This document shows positions 15,272-27,379 of a DNA stretch of 64,000 nt, in pieces; positions within the stretch are counted from its first letter, which is position 1; each line of letters opens with the position of its first letter. The DNA lies in assembly GCF_011075055.1 (NCBI RefSeq), contig NC_058147.1, forward strand, positions 3,410,001 to 3,474,000, given 5' to 3'. The notes below the pieces were generated by a model. It ran no database searches. It was not told the origin of the DNA and worked only from the letters and a program-made list of their open reading frames with translations. The DNA is from Mangifera indica (Eukaryota > Streptophyta > Magnoliopsida > Sapindales > Anacardiaceae). Position numbers and translations under genes: made by a program.

Positions 15272-18200
15272 TCATTCAGTTGCAGCATCAGAACCCGGTT
15301 TGATTTTCTCATACAACCGATAAATCAGACTCGACTTGGACATCTGGGGTTCTCTTTCCAAAACTGCAATCACATCTTTAACAGAGATAGTTCGGGCAAC
15401 CCCAGTTTGAGGCACCACACCTTGGTTCCTTCCCAACTTTCTAGCAGTACCTGTACAAAGAAAGTAAGGTGAAAAACAAAAACCGCAACATCATAATACA
15501 GTAAGAAATACAAAAGTTTTTTTCGAAGATGCCGTATGATCAACTAAGACTATCCAAAATAGAATGGCTAATAATCAATTTAATATCCCACTTACCAGCA
15601 AATGGAGCTCCAGGGCCTCTGTTTTCTGTTTCTTGATTATCCTTTGAATTCCTTCCAGATGTTGATAGAGATCTGCGACTGACATCTTTTCCACCCTGAG
15701 AACCAGATGCCACATCCATACCCCCCTCACGTTTCTGGCGAGCCTGCTCAGCCATAAGTTGCCATTTTGACAGCATATCATCTCCCCCAACAGCAGCACG
15801 AGCAGCAACATTTGCAGCTGTGGTTCTCATTTTGTCATCCTCTTCCTTGTTTGCCTGCAAACATATCAGTAAGTTATATAAGACAAGACTTCCTTTATGA
15901 GTGGCTGATATACACGATGCTTGGAAACAAATAATCTTTAATACCTTAACTGATTTTGAACGAACTTCATCCTTTTCCTTATCGCCACCAACCGCACCAT
16001 CACCCTCAGGCTGTATTACAGATACATTTACATACATAGAACTTCAACAAAATGAAGGATATACCCCCAAAAAAAAAAAGGCATGGATGTGAGTACAAGT
16101 CCATGCGTGCAGGTATATTTCTGAATGCAGCATTTTTAAATTTGTGCATAATGGAAAGTTTATGTACTGCATTCATCATATATAAAATGCAGACGGTACT
16201 AACTTCATTTAGTTTCCGAAGCTTTTCTGCTTCAGCTTGCTTCTTATCCCATTCTTCCCTAGCTTGGCGGTTCATTATCATAATTTGTTGTCGAATATCT
16301 GAGGTGATAATAGTACGGTGTCTAGTTTTCTCAGGATCAACCCGCTACAAAAAATCCAATTGAATCAGAACATAGTGGCAGTTAATACAAGCCATGAAAC
16401 TAAAAACAAAAGACTAACCTGTTTTGACAATCTGATCATGTTACATAAGAGTCCACGCATTCTTTCCTCAACACACTAGAGATTCAGTTACATTAGTATA
16501 CATGTAATCTATGCATTACAAAAATAACAAGGAGCTAGCATCTTACCAAAGACAAGCATCGTTCCACATCATTACTTATATTCTTCAAGCCGCATTTGGC
16601 CACTGCCATTCATGGATACAAAATATCAAACCATAAAACAAGGATGCCTATGTGAACACAAAATCTATGCATATATTGAATTACAGAACATCTACTTAAC
16701 TAGATATGTCAATATCCTGGGCTTGCCTGGGTTAGGCCTGGTCCCAGAAAAAACCCCGGTTTTTATCACCCTGACAGGTCTACTCAGTCCCTAGCTGGGC
16801 CTATGTATGTGAAAATGCCCAGGTAGGAAATTCTCAAATCTCAATGGCACAAAAATTTCACATGTAAAAAAGACTTTCTACAATTCATATATTTTATGTA
16901 AAAGAGGTTGAGAAATTGGTGGTTAGGATTTGTTTGATGTAAAAGGAGAGTGATATTTGAGAGAAAAAATTCAGTAAACCACATTTTACTCACAATAAAG
17001 TCATATATTTTATCTAAAAGAGGTGAAGAAATCGGTGGTTAGAATTTGTATGATGCAAAAGGAGAGTGATATTTGAGAAAATAATTCAGAAAACCACATT
17101 TTTAGAGAATCTAGAAAGCTAATATATTACGCATTTTATACAGGAAGAATCCTACTCTCATCAAGCTGCCGAAAGTTATTTTTGGTGAACTGAATTTAAG
17201 ATCAAACATCATTATGCTTTATCTGTGAATGCCCTGGAGCTACCATTACATTAGCATGGGAAACTACTGGCACAATTGCACATGAATTTAAAGAATTTCA
17301 GAATTTGTTTGTGGTATTCTCAAGACAGACCATCAAAGAGAGAAATAAAAAACAAAAAACTTTTATGAGATTTATATTCTCTATAATTTTAATTTTTAAA
17401 TAATGAGGAATTGGTATATGAAGGAGGATGAACAGATAAAAGATTTCAGGATGTTTAAAAAGACAAGTTAGACTAGAAACTTTCAGATTGACTGACATAT
17501 TATTGAAGAAATTTAAATTAATAATTTATCCAGTTTTAAAGGTTTAAATTTTTTTTTTTTTTTTTGGTTGTTTTTGGGTGGTTTGTAGATTAGCTGGTTG
17601 TGTCAATGATTAATTAATGTATGACAAAACTGCAGATATATAGAAATTTATTCTCAGTGAAATTACTGTAGCATTTCCACATTACTGCATGATACTGTGG
17701 GAGAGAACATAGGGAAAAGTAAGTGACAGTGAGTGTTGTCAGTTAGTGTCATGAGGAGGCACTAGAATGGAATTTTAGGATTTCTATTATCTTAGGTCTT
17801 GTTTGGAGATTAGGGTGGGGAGTTTAGAATTTTTTAATTTCTATGCATAATTATATAGACCTCAAATTTTAGACTTATATTATACTAAACCAGGGCCAGG
17901 CAATTTTGACATCCCTAATTTAAGAGAGGGTATACAGTACTAACTGATCTCAGCCAATTTCTTCTGCAAGGGATTTTTCTGCAAAATCAGCCTTTCTTCT
18001 TCTTCCTGCACAACCTTTCGGGACGCTTCAGAAACTCGACTTTCCTCCTTGGGCCCAGAAAATAATTGTTCTTCCTCCTCCTATATAAAAGCAGAAAATC
18101 ATATTAATTAAGAAATTCTCAATTAAAACTAAAAGGTTTGCATGGTCAACTTCTTTAACTTGCTAATAATTTGGCTTTAAGGGCAAGGTGATGATCAGAA

Positions 18201-21200
18201 AAAATCATACTCTGAGATTAACTCCACTGACGGCAGTAACATCATTGAGTTGTTCAATGCTTTGATCCAAAAAGGCCCCAGATACCTTTTGCTTCTTACT
18301 GTATGAATATCCACAGGTTATTTGCGGAAAGTGATGCTAAATGTGTTCAACCAAATTCAAATAATACAACAAAAGAATTAATTTACCTTGGCAAAGGTGG
18401 AGAGGAACAGGGTGCTTCAAGAGGTTTTTTTTGGCCAATAGAAGGCTTTTTTGGAGGTGTCCTTGCATTAATTCCAGCTGAAGATGTCACAGAAGGCATC
18501 CGAGAACTCAACTGATAATAGAAAAGCAACAAGGAAAATTTGCCGTCAAGATATAAGAACAAGTCATAGTCATTCTTCACCAACTTTTTTACATAGGAAT
18601 GTAAACTGGCACAACCAGAGAGAAAGTAAATCCAATATTCAAGCAACACCAACATATGAGGTTCTACATAAAAGTGGGGATGAATACAGCAAATGGAAAA
18701 ACAAAGCAATGGAGGTATATAAAAAGCACATATTCTGTTTCTTGCTGCTCTATCACATCACCTGGAAGACCCATAGAATGCGAATTTCCAATGAGCTACA
18801 GGATAGGAACGCAAAGACCATAAATGAACTAAAATGCTGATTTCCAAGCACATTAGACAACTATTACACTGAAAGAAGACATCTACAAAATGAATATTTT
18901 TTAGTCGACATAGGGAAGGTTCAATAATTCTGATCTTAAGCAACTTATCAATATGCCGATATTGATATCAGCATATAAGAGCAATAGAGTAGTAAGGAGA
19001 AACTAAGTATTTTTCCACTAACGCTAGGAGATCAACATAGACAATAAAACCTTTAAAATGTAATCCAAGGACCTTCTATCTTGAAAGACAACCAGAAAAG
19101 AAGCTCCTAACAAAATCAATCAGGATCAAATCTTTAGATGGTCATTTATAACTATGCATAGATCAACAACCTAGCCGAATTCCTCCTCAAGATTTCTATC
19201 TTTAAAATAATTTTTTTTATAATCTTCAGCATTCCAGTTTCTTAAAAGCAACATCATTTGAAGCAAATCTTGGTTTCAATAAATCTCATAGCAATTACTA
19301 TATAAGTGATAGACCTCATTTGTATAATCTACACTTTTGAGCCAATGTGCTTAAAAAGTTAACATCATCATCATTTGGAAAAATTATCAGAATTTCAAGT
19401 ATGCGATATCACATGTCAGTTTTGAAATATTGCAGCAACCTGCAGAATCATTGTAAACCTTTAAATATATATCTCTATGCAGACTACAAAATCTCCACAC
19501 TTACTTGAGCTAGAAAGTAAATGGAACATGTTTTTATATATATTATCACTTGAATAAAAAGAATTGCTTTATACAATTGAACAAAAGCACTCCACAAATA
19601 GAGAAAAAGTTTATTATATATAAATATATCACAAAGCAATTTTTCTTGGAGAATGAAACACAGTAATAACTGGGGGAATTGCCTGTCAAGACCATGTGAC
19701 ACTGAATGCAAGGAGAACTAGATAAATGATATAATATTACCGGCACATTTGAATCCTGCTGTGTTGTTGTGGAAGGAGACACTGAATTTGAGGGCAGCCT
19801 GCTTGTAGATGTTGAGAAACCAATTCTGGGAGATTGCTTTTCAAAATCCTCATCCTTCATTGTTCCTGGAATTGCATTTCCCTGTTCAACAGGTGCAACA
19901 GACAGCCCTTGTGGGGTAGATGGAAGGGATTTGTGCTGCTGATCAATAACCTGATCAACTGGTTCTGGCTTTACATATGCCATTGATGACAAAGAGCTCG
20001 GATTATGCTCTTTATTTGGTGATGGTTGCCAAGGAACTATATTCTGTTGCGATGTTGAACTGTTTGTAAAGTGAGAGATAGAACCACCCTGCACTTTACT
20101 CAGCTCATTAACAGAGTTTTGCCTCTCAAACTTAGGCAAATTCATTGTATTCATGGCTTGGCTTGCCCCTCCTGATGAAGCTGATCCCATGTTCTGATGA
20201 TGACTAATCTGCCTCATTTGTGAGTCATGAGGATGTGGCTTCAGAGATGATCCAGGAGGATTGACATTTGTTGCAGAATATGGGTGATAATTTGCACCAC
20301 TACTTCCATACATGGGATAGGAAGTTTGTGGAAAGTGTAAATGTTGCTGTTGCTGCTTGTTAAGTCCTTGTACAAGAACAGCGGAGCGTTCCCTCTCTTG
20401 ATTGACAGTGCTCGGACTGGAGGAAGCCATTTGGCTTGCATGTATTCCATGAGAACCAGGCAGACGTTCCAGCTCTCTAGGTTTTTGAGCATTGTTTTCT
20501 TTGATCGCATAAGTTGAACTAACCTGCATTTGAACTGATGAGTCTGGAATGTGAGCTGGGTCTGCAGTAGAGTTGGAACCCTTATGATGAAGTTGTGAAA
20601 ATGAATGGGAATCAGAGAATTGTGTGGCACCAGCACTAGGAGATGGCATCTTTAACTGTTGTTGGCGTGCAGAAGCTTGGAACTGACTGGAATCCATCTG
20701 TGATTATGAGATAGACTGTTTTAACTTGATCATGACAATAACATTCAATTGACCAAAAGTGTCCTATCTTCATCAAAATTAACTTAAGCTCATTCTTTAG
20801 TTACCTGTGATTGCATCTTACTTACTGCCAATCTAAGCATCTGGTCCCCAACAATATCCCTCATAAGTCGGACAAAAACATCTTTAGGAATTTCATTTTT
20901 CTATGCAACAGAGAAATCAGGAAAAAAATCTGAGAAACCTAGACCATCACATGCAAGAGAAACAGAATAGTTGATGAATAAATTCATGTCAGAGACCAAC
21001 CTTAAGTTTACTGTAAAGAGTATGAAGCTGCATGGCTCTGTCTTTATCAAGATGCGGTAGTAAGGTAGGAAGCAACAAACCAAATGGTACTTGTTTGCCA
21101 CGATTCATAGGGTTAACCACCTGCTCTGTGGCCACTGCCTGTTGATTGCCCATCTTCTGTATTTTTGAAAATTGAGATTCACCATCTTGATTGTGTGTTT

Positions 21201-22365
21201 TCTCAGGTTCATGAGCAGGGATAGGATTTTTTTCAGAAATCTGCATTGAAATTGCTTGAGGAACCTGAGTGGGAGTTTGTTCTGCCGGTGCTTGTGGAGA
21301 ATCATTTTGGGATTGTTTCTGCTGTAGAAGAAGATGGTCGCATTCCTCTGAGACAGAGTTGTCTTTCTGTGGCTGCTGATTCTCGGTAATAGATCCAAGT
21401 TGCTTTAGCTCCACCTCTGATGAAGGCCGCTCTTGCTGCTGTACACTTTCTAGACCCTGTTGATACTGGAACTGCTTATTATCATCTTGGCTCACATTTT
21501 GCCACTGCACAATTGGCTGAACAGAGGCATGATTGCTTTCTTTTCCTTGAGACAAAGCTGCTGTAACTTTCGGTTGAGGACATCATGACAAAAAGAAATT
21601 AGGGGAATTTTTTTAACAAATTTCAGAAATTCAAGGGAAACTTCCACCAAATCAGAAAACCAGCCATTTATTTTTATATTTAGGTCATAGTATATAACAA
21701 GTTCCAAATTTTACCCTATTAACTAGTATCAGAAAGGCCAGAGAGCTAAAAACCATCTGTAAGCCAAGAATAACGAGAGCTTCAAAATGACAACTAATCT
21801 TAAATCACTTTCCCATTCTAACACTTATAATCATAGTCAGATTATAAGTGTCAGATTAGTGAAGACCCGAGTTCATGCAATCTACGAACTCTAAAATCAC
21901 TGAATTGACAAAGTATTAACTGACTTTCGAAGATTCACAATAAATATCCAATTTCACTCTCAGTCTACGCATTACTTGAAAACTTTCTATATGTAGCCAC
22001 TCTTAAAGCCAGTAATATAACTTTAAACCTTGCTAACGGCATTTAAATACTACCTGGAAGTGAAAAAAACTGAATAGACAAAAATTTTTAAAAGAAAAAG
22101 CGGAAGCAAAAAGTTCAATCTTATACCAGAATCTGAATCAGACGGCCGAGAGGTCGACGCATCGCCTCCTATATCTCGATTTAATGCAGCCTGGAACGCG
22201 TCCACCTCTGCCCCCGAATGCATAGACTCGTCCTGAGTTCGTTGGAACATCCCAAAATACAAATTATAAAACTCAAAATTATTAAAGATCCACGATAATT
22301 CGTGAAGAAATATAATTAGAGACAACCTCATCTTCTTCGAGGAGCTTCATTATGGAGGGGTCCAT
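15272..22365 (-). CDS. TAF4B: TFIID subunit 4 (TAF4/TAF4B-like)
   Basis: Fourteen exons (22365-22327, 22232-22127, 21560-21001, 20900-20805, 20697-19741, 18511-18387, 18298-18211, 18080-17945, 16602-16547, 16475-16419, 16344-16204, 16010-15945, 15854-15596, 15450-15272) encode 954 residues; phase closes throughout. The N-terminus [19 protein letters not shown] is diagnostic of plant TAF4. The RST domain (about 199-267) spans exons 3-4, with [18 protein letters not shown] and [18 protein letters not shown]; in plants it binds transcription factors. A Gln/Ser-rich activator-binding middle follows. From about 630 comes the TAF4 C-terminal histone-fold region ([15 protein letters not shown]), which pairs with TAF12, then the conserved [20 protein letters not shown] near the end. 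It is a core subunit of the general factor TFIID in the nucleus. A minus-strand TATAAAAG lies at 22601-22608. Intron 8 carries a 1.2-kb TIR-like insertion. Confidence 0.96.
16701..17917. mobile_element. hAT-like TIR insertion in TAF4 intron 8
   Basis: The left end TAGATATGTCAATATCCTGG and the reverse complement of the right end TAGGGATGTCAAAATTGCCT match in roughly 14 of 20 positions, and both continue into GGCCTGG-like sequence. TAGGGATGTCAA termini are usual for plant hAT elements. An 8-bp duplication is not clear: the flanks TACTTAAC and ATTTAAGA match only loosely. No transposase is visible. Confidence 0.5.
16885..17105. repeat. Tandem duplication, period 116 bp
   Basis: Two nearly identical units inside the TIR-like insertion in TAF4 intron 8. 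Each begins TCATATATTTTATNTAAAAG and ends near AACCACATTTT. About nine of ten positions agree by eye. Confidence 0.85.
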
Positions 22366-22600
22366 TGTATGCTTTTGTGCACCTCCGCCTGTAGCTGCGC
22401 CGTCTCACCACCGGGTAACTGGAGAATTTCCGTGACCAGGTCGCAGATACCGTAGGAATCTGAAAACTCTAATATGATTTAGAGAGCGAAGTGAAAGTGT
22501 GCATCATTCCACCAAAAATTAAACATAAAATAAAAATGATCTGGACATTACAGTGATCGCGAGCGAGAACCAGACGAGCAAAATCAGGCAAAGGCTTTGG

Positions 22601-22608
22601 CTTTTATA
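22601..22608 (-). promoter_or_regulatory. TAF4B: TATA box of TAF4
   Basis: TATAAAAG on the - strand, about 236 bp before the start codon. It sits beside GTTAGGGT, a telo-box-like motif often found in promoters of housekeeping genes. Assignment rests on position only. Confidence 0.5.
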
Positions 22609-22972
22609 CCCTAACAGGCTAACACACGATTACAACGAATTTTAATTGTTTAGTTTTTTTTTTCATAATCACCATACTACCCTGAAGTTTTAATTAAAAA
22701 AGACCAGAAGACTTATTCCCACCCAACGCATCCGTTAGTTTAACTGTAAATTTACTGATTTACCCTTTTTGCTGATTTACTCTTCATATTCAACTCCCAT
22801 ATTGACCGTACATCAGTCAATTCTCACTCTTTCTGAAATAACAATTGGAAGCAAGATGAATATTGATGGCAAACCACATAGATCATCTCAGCCACAAGCA
22901 TAAACAAGCAATTCTCAATTTCTCCAAAAATAAAAAGAATAAAAATTTTTGATAAAATTAAAGCCAATTAAA

Positions 22973-23098
22973 ACCTGAGTGTTCAACATTCCTCTTTTCA
23001 CTGTCAATATAATACTGTTATGGCTCATCATTGTCACTATCAAAGCCACCAGGAGGAGCCCTATTGAGGTTAGCAAGTGTTCTGATCCTACCATGCAT
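22973..23098 (-). pseudogene. Fragment resembling PUX (p47-type UBX protein) N-terminus
   Basis: One frame over 42 codons reads GRIRTLANLNR, then GGFDSDNDEP, an in-frame stop (TAA at 23018-23020), then QYYIDSEKR. Plant UBX-domain proteins PUX3/4/5, adaptors of the CDC48 ATPase, have the same order near their N-termini: RIRTLSDLNR, a DSDSD acidic stretch, then PQEYYTGGEK. The stop replaces a Gln codon and the TGG of YYTGG is altered, so the fragment is dead. No UBX domain or further exons follow. The identification is from motif memory and needs a database search. Confidence 0.55.
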
Positions 23099-23407
23099 CC
23101 CCAATGCCCTCGTATCCTCCTTCTTGTTTGGTCGGTGGCACAGTCACAGTTGCTAAGGTTCACAAGTGGGAGTGGGGGAGAGGGAAGGAGAGGGAGACAT
23201 AGAGGAAGACGTGGACGATAACTAGTGAGAGAATGATGGTAAGAGAGAGTTAATGAATGGGTGATTAAAAGCGGCAAGTTTGCAATGTAACACCGACGGA
23301 AGTGAAGGTGTTGTCTAAGAAAACTTGATGGATGTGATTTGAAATCCAAATGACTATTTGGTCGAAGACTTGATCATCATTTTTAGTCAAAAGGTTTTTA
23401 AGTAAAC

Positions 23408-23889
23408 TGTTAGAAATATATTGAGTTTATAAATATAAAAATTAAAATTCGTATTACATAAAATTAATTTAATTTATGTTAAAGTTCATACTACTCACTT
23501 TAATTAGATTTGAGATTTTTTTTTATTCTCTAATACTCTCCTTTAAGTGTAATTACTATATATTATTAGAGTACCGTATAAATATATTGTCACTTATATC
23601 TAAGAATATTTCAGGTTGTTAGTCCGCTATCGTTTGGCTAAGTCTGTTTTGGATAGGTGCGTTGTTACTTGTATTTAAAAATATTTTAAACTCTTAAGCC
23701 TGTTGTTTGATTAGTGTTCTATTATGTCGAAAATATATTGATTCTATAAGTATGAAGATTGAAACTTGTATTATAACAAATTAATTGATTTATGTTAAAG
23801 TTTAATCTATCACATTTATATATCATTTACTTATCTAATTTTTATTAAATGTGAAATTTTTTTCTTTTTTTAAGTCTCTAATACATTTC
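23408..23889. repeat. Direct repeat pair, LTR/TRIM-like
   Basis: Two copies of about 130-165 bp in the same orientation begin TGTTAGAAATATATTGAG (23408) and TGTCGAAAATATATTGATTC (23725). Both contain TTTATGTTAAAGTT and end near CTCTAATAC. The roughly 180-bp spacer has no protein frame. The TG start and arrangement recall a small terminal-repeat retroelement (TRIM), but no primer-binding site could be confirmed. Confidence 0.45.
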
Positions 23890-24638
23890 AGAGAGACGGA
23901 GGCAGAGAAGGAGAGGGAGAAAAGCTTGTGTGGTGACCTGAACAGTTGGGAATATTAAAAGGGTAAATTAAGAATTTTAAATTAAACTATCAGAAAAAAT
24001 AAAGAGATTTTGGTAACAGGTAGGTATTTCAATTTTTTAAAATTAGTAGATATAATTGATAGTAAACAAAACTTTGGGTGGGAAAAAGTGTTTTGGCAAA
24101 AAAAAAAAAAAAGGTTCGCAGCGATGTTTTATGTTGCGTAGACAAATGGGTGGGTTCAGCGATGCCAGATGAACAAACATATTAATACAATTGACAGCAT
24201 TTAAATGAATAATATTGAAACGAGAAAAATTATAAATAATTATTTCACTTAATTAGAACATGATCTTTCAGTTTGTATAAACTAATTTACATAATTTATT
24301 TATCAATATTATTTAACTTTTAAATATTTTGGTTAATTCCCAATTCCCTTGTAAAATAGAATTGGTATTTAACCCAGATCATATCAATTCTTATATGAAT
24401 AGATAATTTTAAATTTAAAATAAAATAATATTTAATTATATAATAATATCTCAATATTTATAAATAAAATTTTATTATATAAATAAAAATAATCTTGCAT
24501 CATTTTAATAGTTATTTTTGTATGAAATTGAATGCACGCCGCAAGATTTTAATGAGTTCTGGACCAAAAATACAAGCCCAACTCTGGTCCATATCGGGCT
24601 TCTTTCCTTGCAAACCCATTTTTTAAGTTGGACTCGCT

Positions 24639-26548
24639 ATGGGGCCGTGTGACCATGAGACATTGAACAGTTCTGGTCTCTCACCTGAATCCTCGCGGAG
24701 CCACCTGGTACAAATACGAGGAACAGATAACAGAGTTTCAATTTTTGAAGTTAGAGATATGGGCAGCAAATGCAAATCAATAAAGCACTTACGCGAGCGC
24801 TGCCTTGATCATTGCTCAGATAAGCAATCCCTACAATGGAGATCCTACTATTCTTGGCTTCCGCAGCGACTCAGGAAAATGGGATACGTCAAAGTTTATC
24901 CCTCTAGCAAAATTCCATCTCATTCTCTACTGTTTTCAACATTACAAAAGCAGTCTACTGAGTCAAAGATTGGATTTTTGCGATGGTATTTGGGCAAGCT
25001 GGAGTCTCATCCACTCATGACCAAAAGCATAACAGCCTCACTTATTTTCGCGGCAGCTGATTTAACATGTCAGGTGCGTGCGTGTATAATTTATGAATCT
25101 ATTTTGCTATATTGTGCTGAATGTGCGTTTAATTTTTTTTTAGAGTGATAGTAACTATTTGACAATGTGATGTTTGGTTAACTGATACTTCGTTTCTGTT
25201 TATTCGAAGGTATCCTTTTAAACTGGATAAATTTTGAATATGTCAAGATTTGTGTATTTACTCTGTATTATTTATATACAGAGGATTTCCTTGCCGTCTT
25301 CCAGTTCTTTTGACTCAATAAGAACATTGCGCATGGCATCATATGGGATGCTAATTTTAGGGCCATCACAGCATTTTTGGTTCAATTACATGTCAAAAGT
25401 TTTCCCAAAGCGCGATATAGTATCAACCTTGAAGAAGCTTTCCTTGGGGCAGGGTGTATTTGGGCCTTCTATTACTGCTGTTTTCTTCTCTTATAATGCC
25501 TCTTTACAAGGTAATTTTTTCATATATATTTGTTGTCAAGAAAACTGTGCGAACCCTTTTTGATTACATAATACAAATAAGGATATTTTTTATATTTGAA
25601 TTAAATATAAAATAATACCCAATTATATGATAACATATAATATGTGTAATCCAAAGTAGTTATACATAATATTGCTCATTTACTATAACATTGAGAGTTT
25701 GAGACATTCTATAGAGGCTAATTTTTCAATTTTTTCCATGTAAGTGGACCTATTATGTACATTCATAAAGACTTCAAAACAGTTTGTCATTACTAACAAC
25801 ACTACAGTTTAACTTAGTCATAGATTGTTTCCAGGCCTATAACTGATTTCTAACCCTCTTTTTTTTTTTGAATCTGTTTATTGCATCACCTACCAATCGG
25901 TCATTGTTTGAACATCATAGTCACCTTTGGGCCACATTTGTGTGTAACGGGACAATACTTGACTGTCATTGGCTGCCGGCATGCTCTATGGGGAGCTGTT
26001 TGTCTTTGGAGTCTTGTAGTTCATTGATCTTGTACTTAAATTAACTAGCTTGGTCTAGCTTCAACACTAGGATCTCCTGGTTTTTCAGTGTTGCAACATG
26101 GAAATCAGGATAAAGACAAAGTTCCTCTCTCTTATTTGTTCCATTGAAGTTCTAGTTCTCTAGTCATTAAACATATTTTGCTTGTGCTTGGGTTGTTAAG
26201 TTGTTACTTTCTGTCCAACTTAGGTGAAAGTGGTGGTGAGATTATCGCAAGATTGAAACGTGACCTTCTTCCAACATTAGCAACAGGTCTATTGTACTGG
26301 CCAATCTGTGATTTCATTACATATAGATTTGTACCAGTTCATCTACAGGTGCTGAGAGAAGTTTCCAACTAATTTTTCTATTAGGTTGGATTTAGTTTAG
26401 ATCCCAATTCTCAAGCTTATGCTCAATTGGTTGAACTAATATTTCCTTTGAATTTTGTTTGCAGCCATTAGTGAACAGTTCATGTGCATTCATTTGGACA
26501 ATTTATCTAACATACATGGCAAGCTTAAAAAAAGTGAGCTATGATTAG
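24639..26548 (+). CDS. Mpv17/PMP22-family membrane protein
   Basis: Four exons (24639-25073, 25282-25510, 26224-26348, 26465-26548) encode 290 residues. The Mpv17/PMP22 domain runs from about residue 115 (RWYLGKLESHPLMTKSITAS) to the end, with four hydrophobic segments, GPSQHFWFNYM, and the family signature WPICDFITYRFVPVHLQPLV spanning the exon 3/4 junction. Members sit in the inner mitochondrial, peroxisomal or chloroplast membrane and are thought to form small-molecule channels; the substrate is unknown. The first ~110 residues lie outside the domain and could hold an organelle-targeting region; other possible starts are the Met codons at about 24759 and 24879, so the true N-terminus is uncertain. 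A 3'-UTR intron (about 26574-27058, CAG|GTAAGA to TTGCAG) is likely. Confidence 0.9.
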
Positions 26549-27379
26549 TGGTGGCATGTCAACTCAATTCAGGTAAGAGCTTTTTCCATTTTCAGATTCA
26601 ATTTGAAATCAATTGTTAGTATCGTATTTGCAGTAGTCTAAGTATTAGTTAAGAATCACAGTTGTGTTATCAAATCTTAATTTTAGAGGAGATTGACTTA
26701 TCGAAAGGAAACTAGTCTAATACTTTACAATGAATTTTTGTTTCTACAATTTTGATTATTGGAAGAAAAGTGAATGCAGGTTGTGAGATCTTGTTTATAT
26801 GACTAGTGGGTTGTTATTACTTAGTGTGAAATCAGTAATTCCCCATGAACGATCAATTTGATGAGTTGGATAAAACTTGCCATTTTATCTTGAAACTCGC
26901 ATATTAGCCTGGCTAGTTGCAGTTGATATTTTCAAGGCCAAAAAATAGCTGGCATTATTGAGTCGTATAAGTTTTTGAGTTTTGGTTTTCCTATTCAATT
27001 CTGATGTTTCAATAGTCTACCATAGTGAGAGCTCTTGAAACTGAAACAAACTTGCAGGTTAATAAATCGTTTTAGTTTACACAGCACCTCTTTCTTCCCT
27101 AAAAAGGAACAAGCCTCGAATACAACAGCGTGCACAGCCTAAAGTACGAACAAGATTCAGGGCAGTTCTGAAGCTGGAGAGATAAGTTCTGTTGTATGAG
27201 AGCTACGCGGAAAGCTGGAGATATGAAGTGTTGTGATAATCGGAGAGATTGCCAATTTTTTTTGGACTAAATTTTCTATATGTTTGATGTAGTAAAAACT
27301 TCTTGTCATGAAATAGCCCAAGTATACTCGGTATGCATTTATGGACAGTGTTGAGGAATTTATGCACTTTATTAACGAG

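Larger units (their letters stand above)
22702..24097. mobile_element. Probable Pack-MULE (Mutator-like, with gene fragment)
   Basis: The left end GACCAGAAGACTTATTCCCA and the reverse complement of the right end GCCAAAACACTTTTTCCCAC are inverted repeats, both continuing CCCAA; over CCARAASACTTWTTCCCACCCAA about 20 of 23 positions agree. Similarity continues inward (AGTTTAA then ATTTACCCTTTT on both sides), the extended terminal repeat typical of MULEs. The ends belong to the same family as 5609-6446 and 54431-55112. The flanks are A-runs (left ATTAAAAAA, right poly-A), compatible with but not proving a 9-bp duplication. The interior holds a degraded UBX-protein-like fragment and a pair of long direct repeats, no transposase. 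Confidence 0.6.
22366..24638. other. Divergent spacer with a nested transposon
   Basis: The left 250 bp are the TAF4 leader and promoter. From 22702 to 24097 lies a TIR element with a captured gene fragment. The remaining 540 bp to the Mpv17-like gene are AT-rich and include one copy of the AT-rich MITE core near 24400-24480; the promoter of the Mpv17-like gene must lie here. Confidence 0.6.

Noticed and set aside
22979..23221. Hydrophobic + strand frame opposite the UBX-like fragment
   Set aside because: It is the complement of the pseudogene fragment and of a polypurine tract; no family match, so treated as a shadow.
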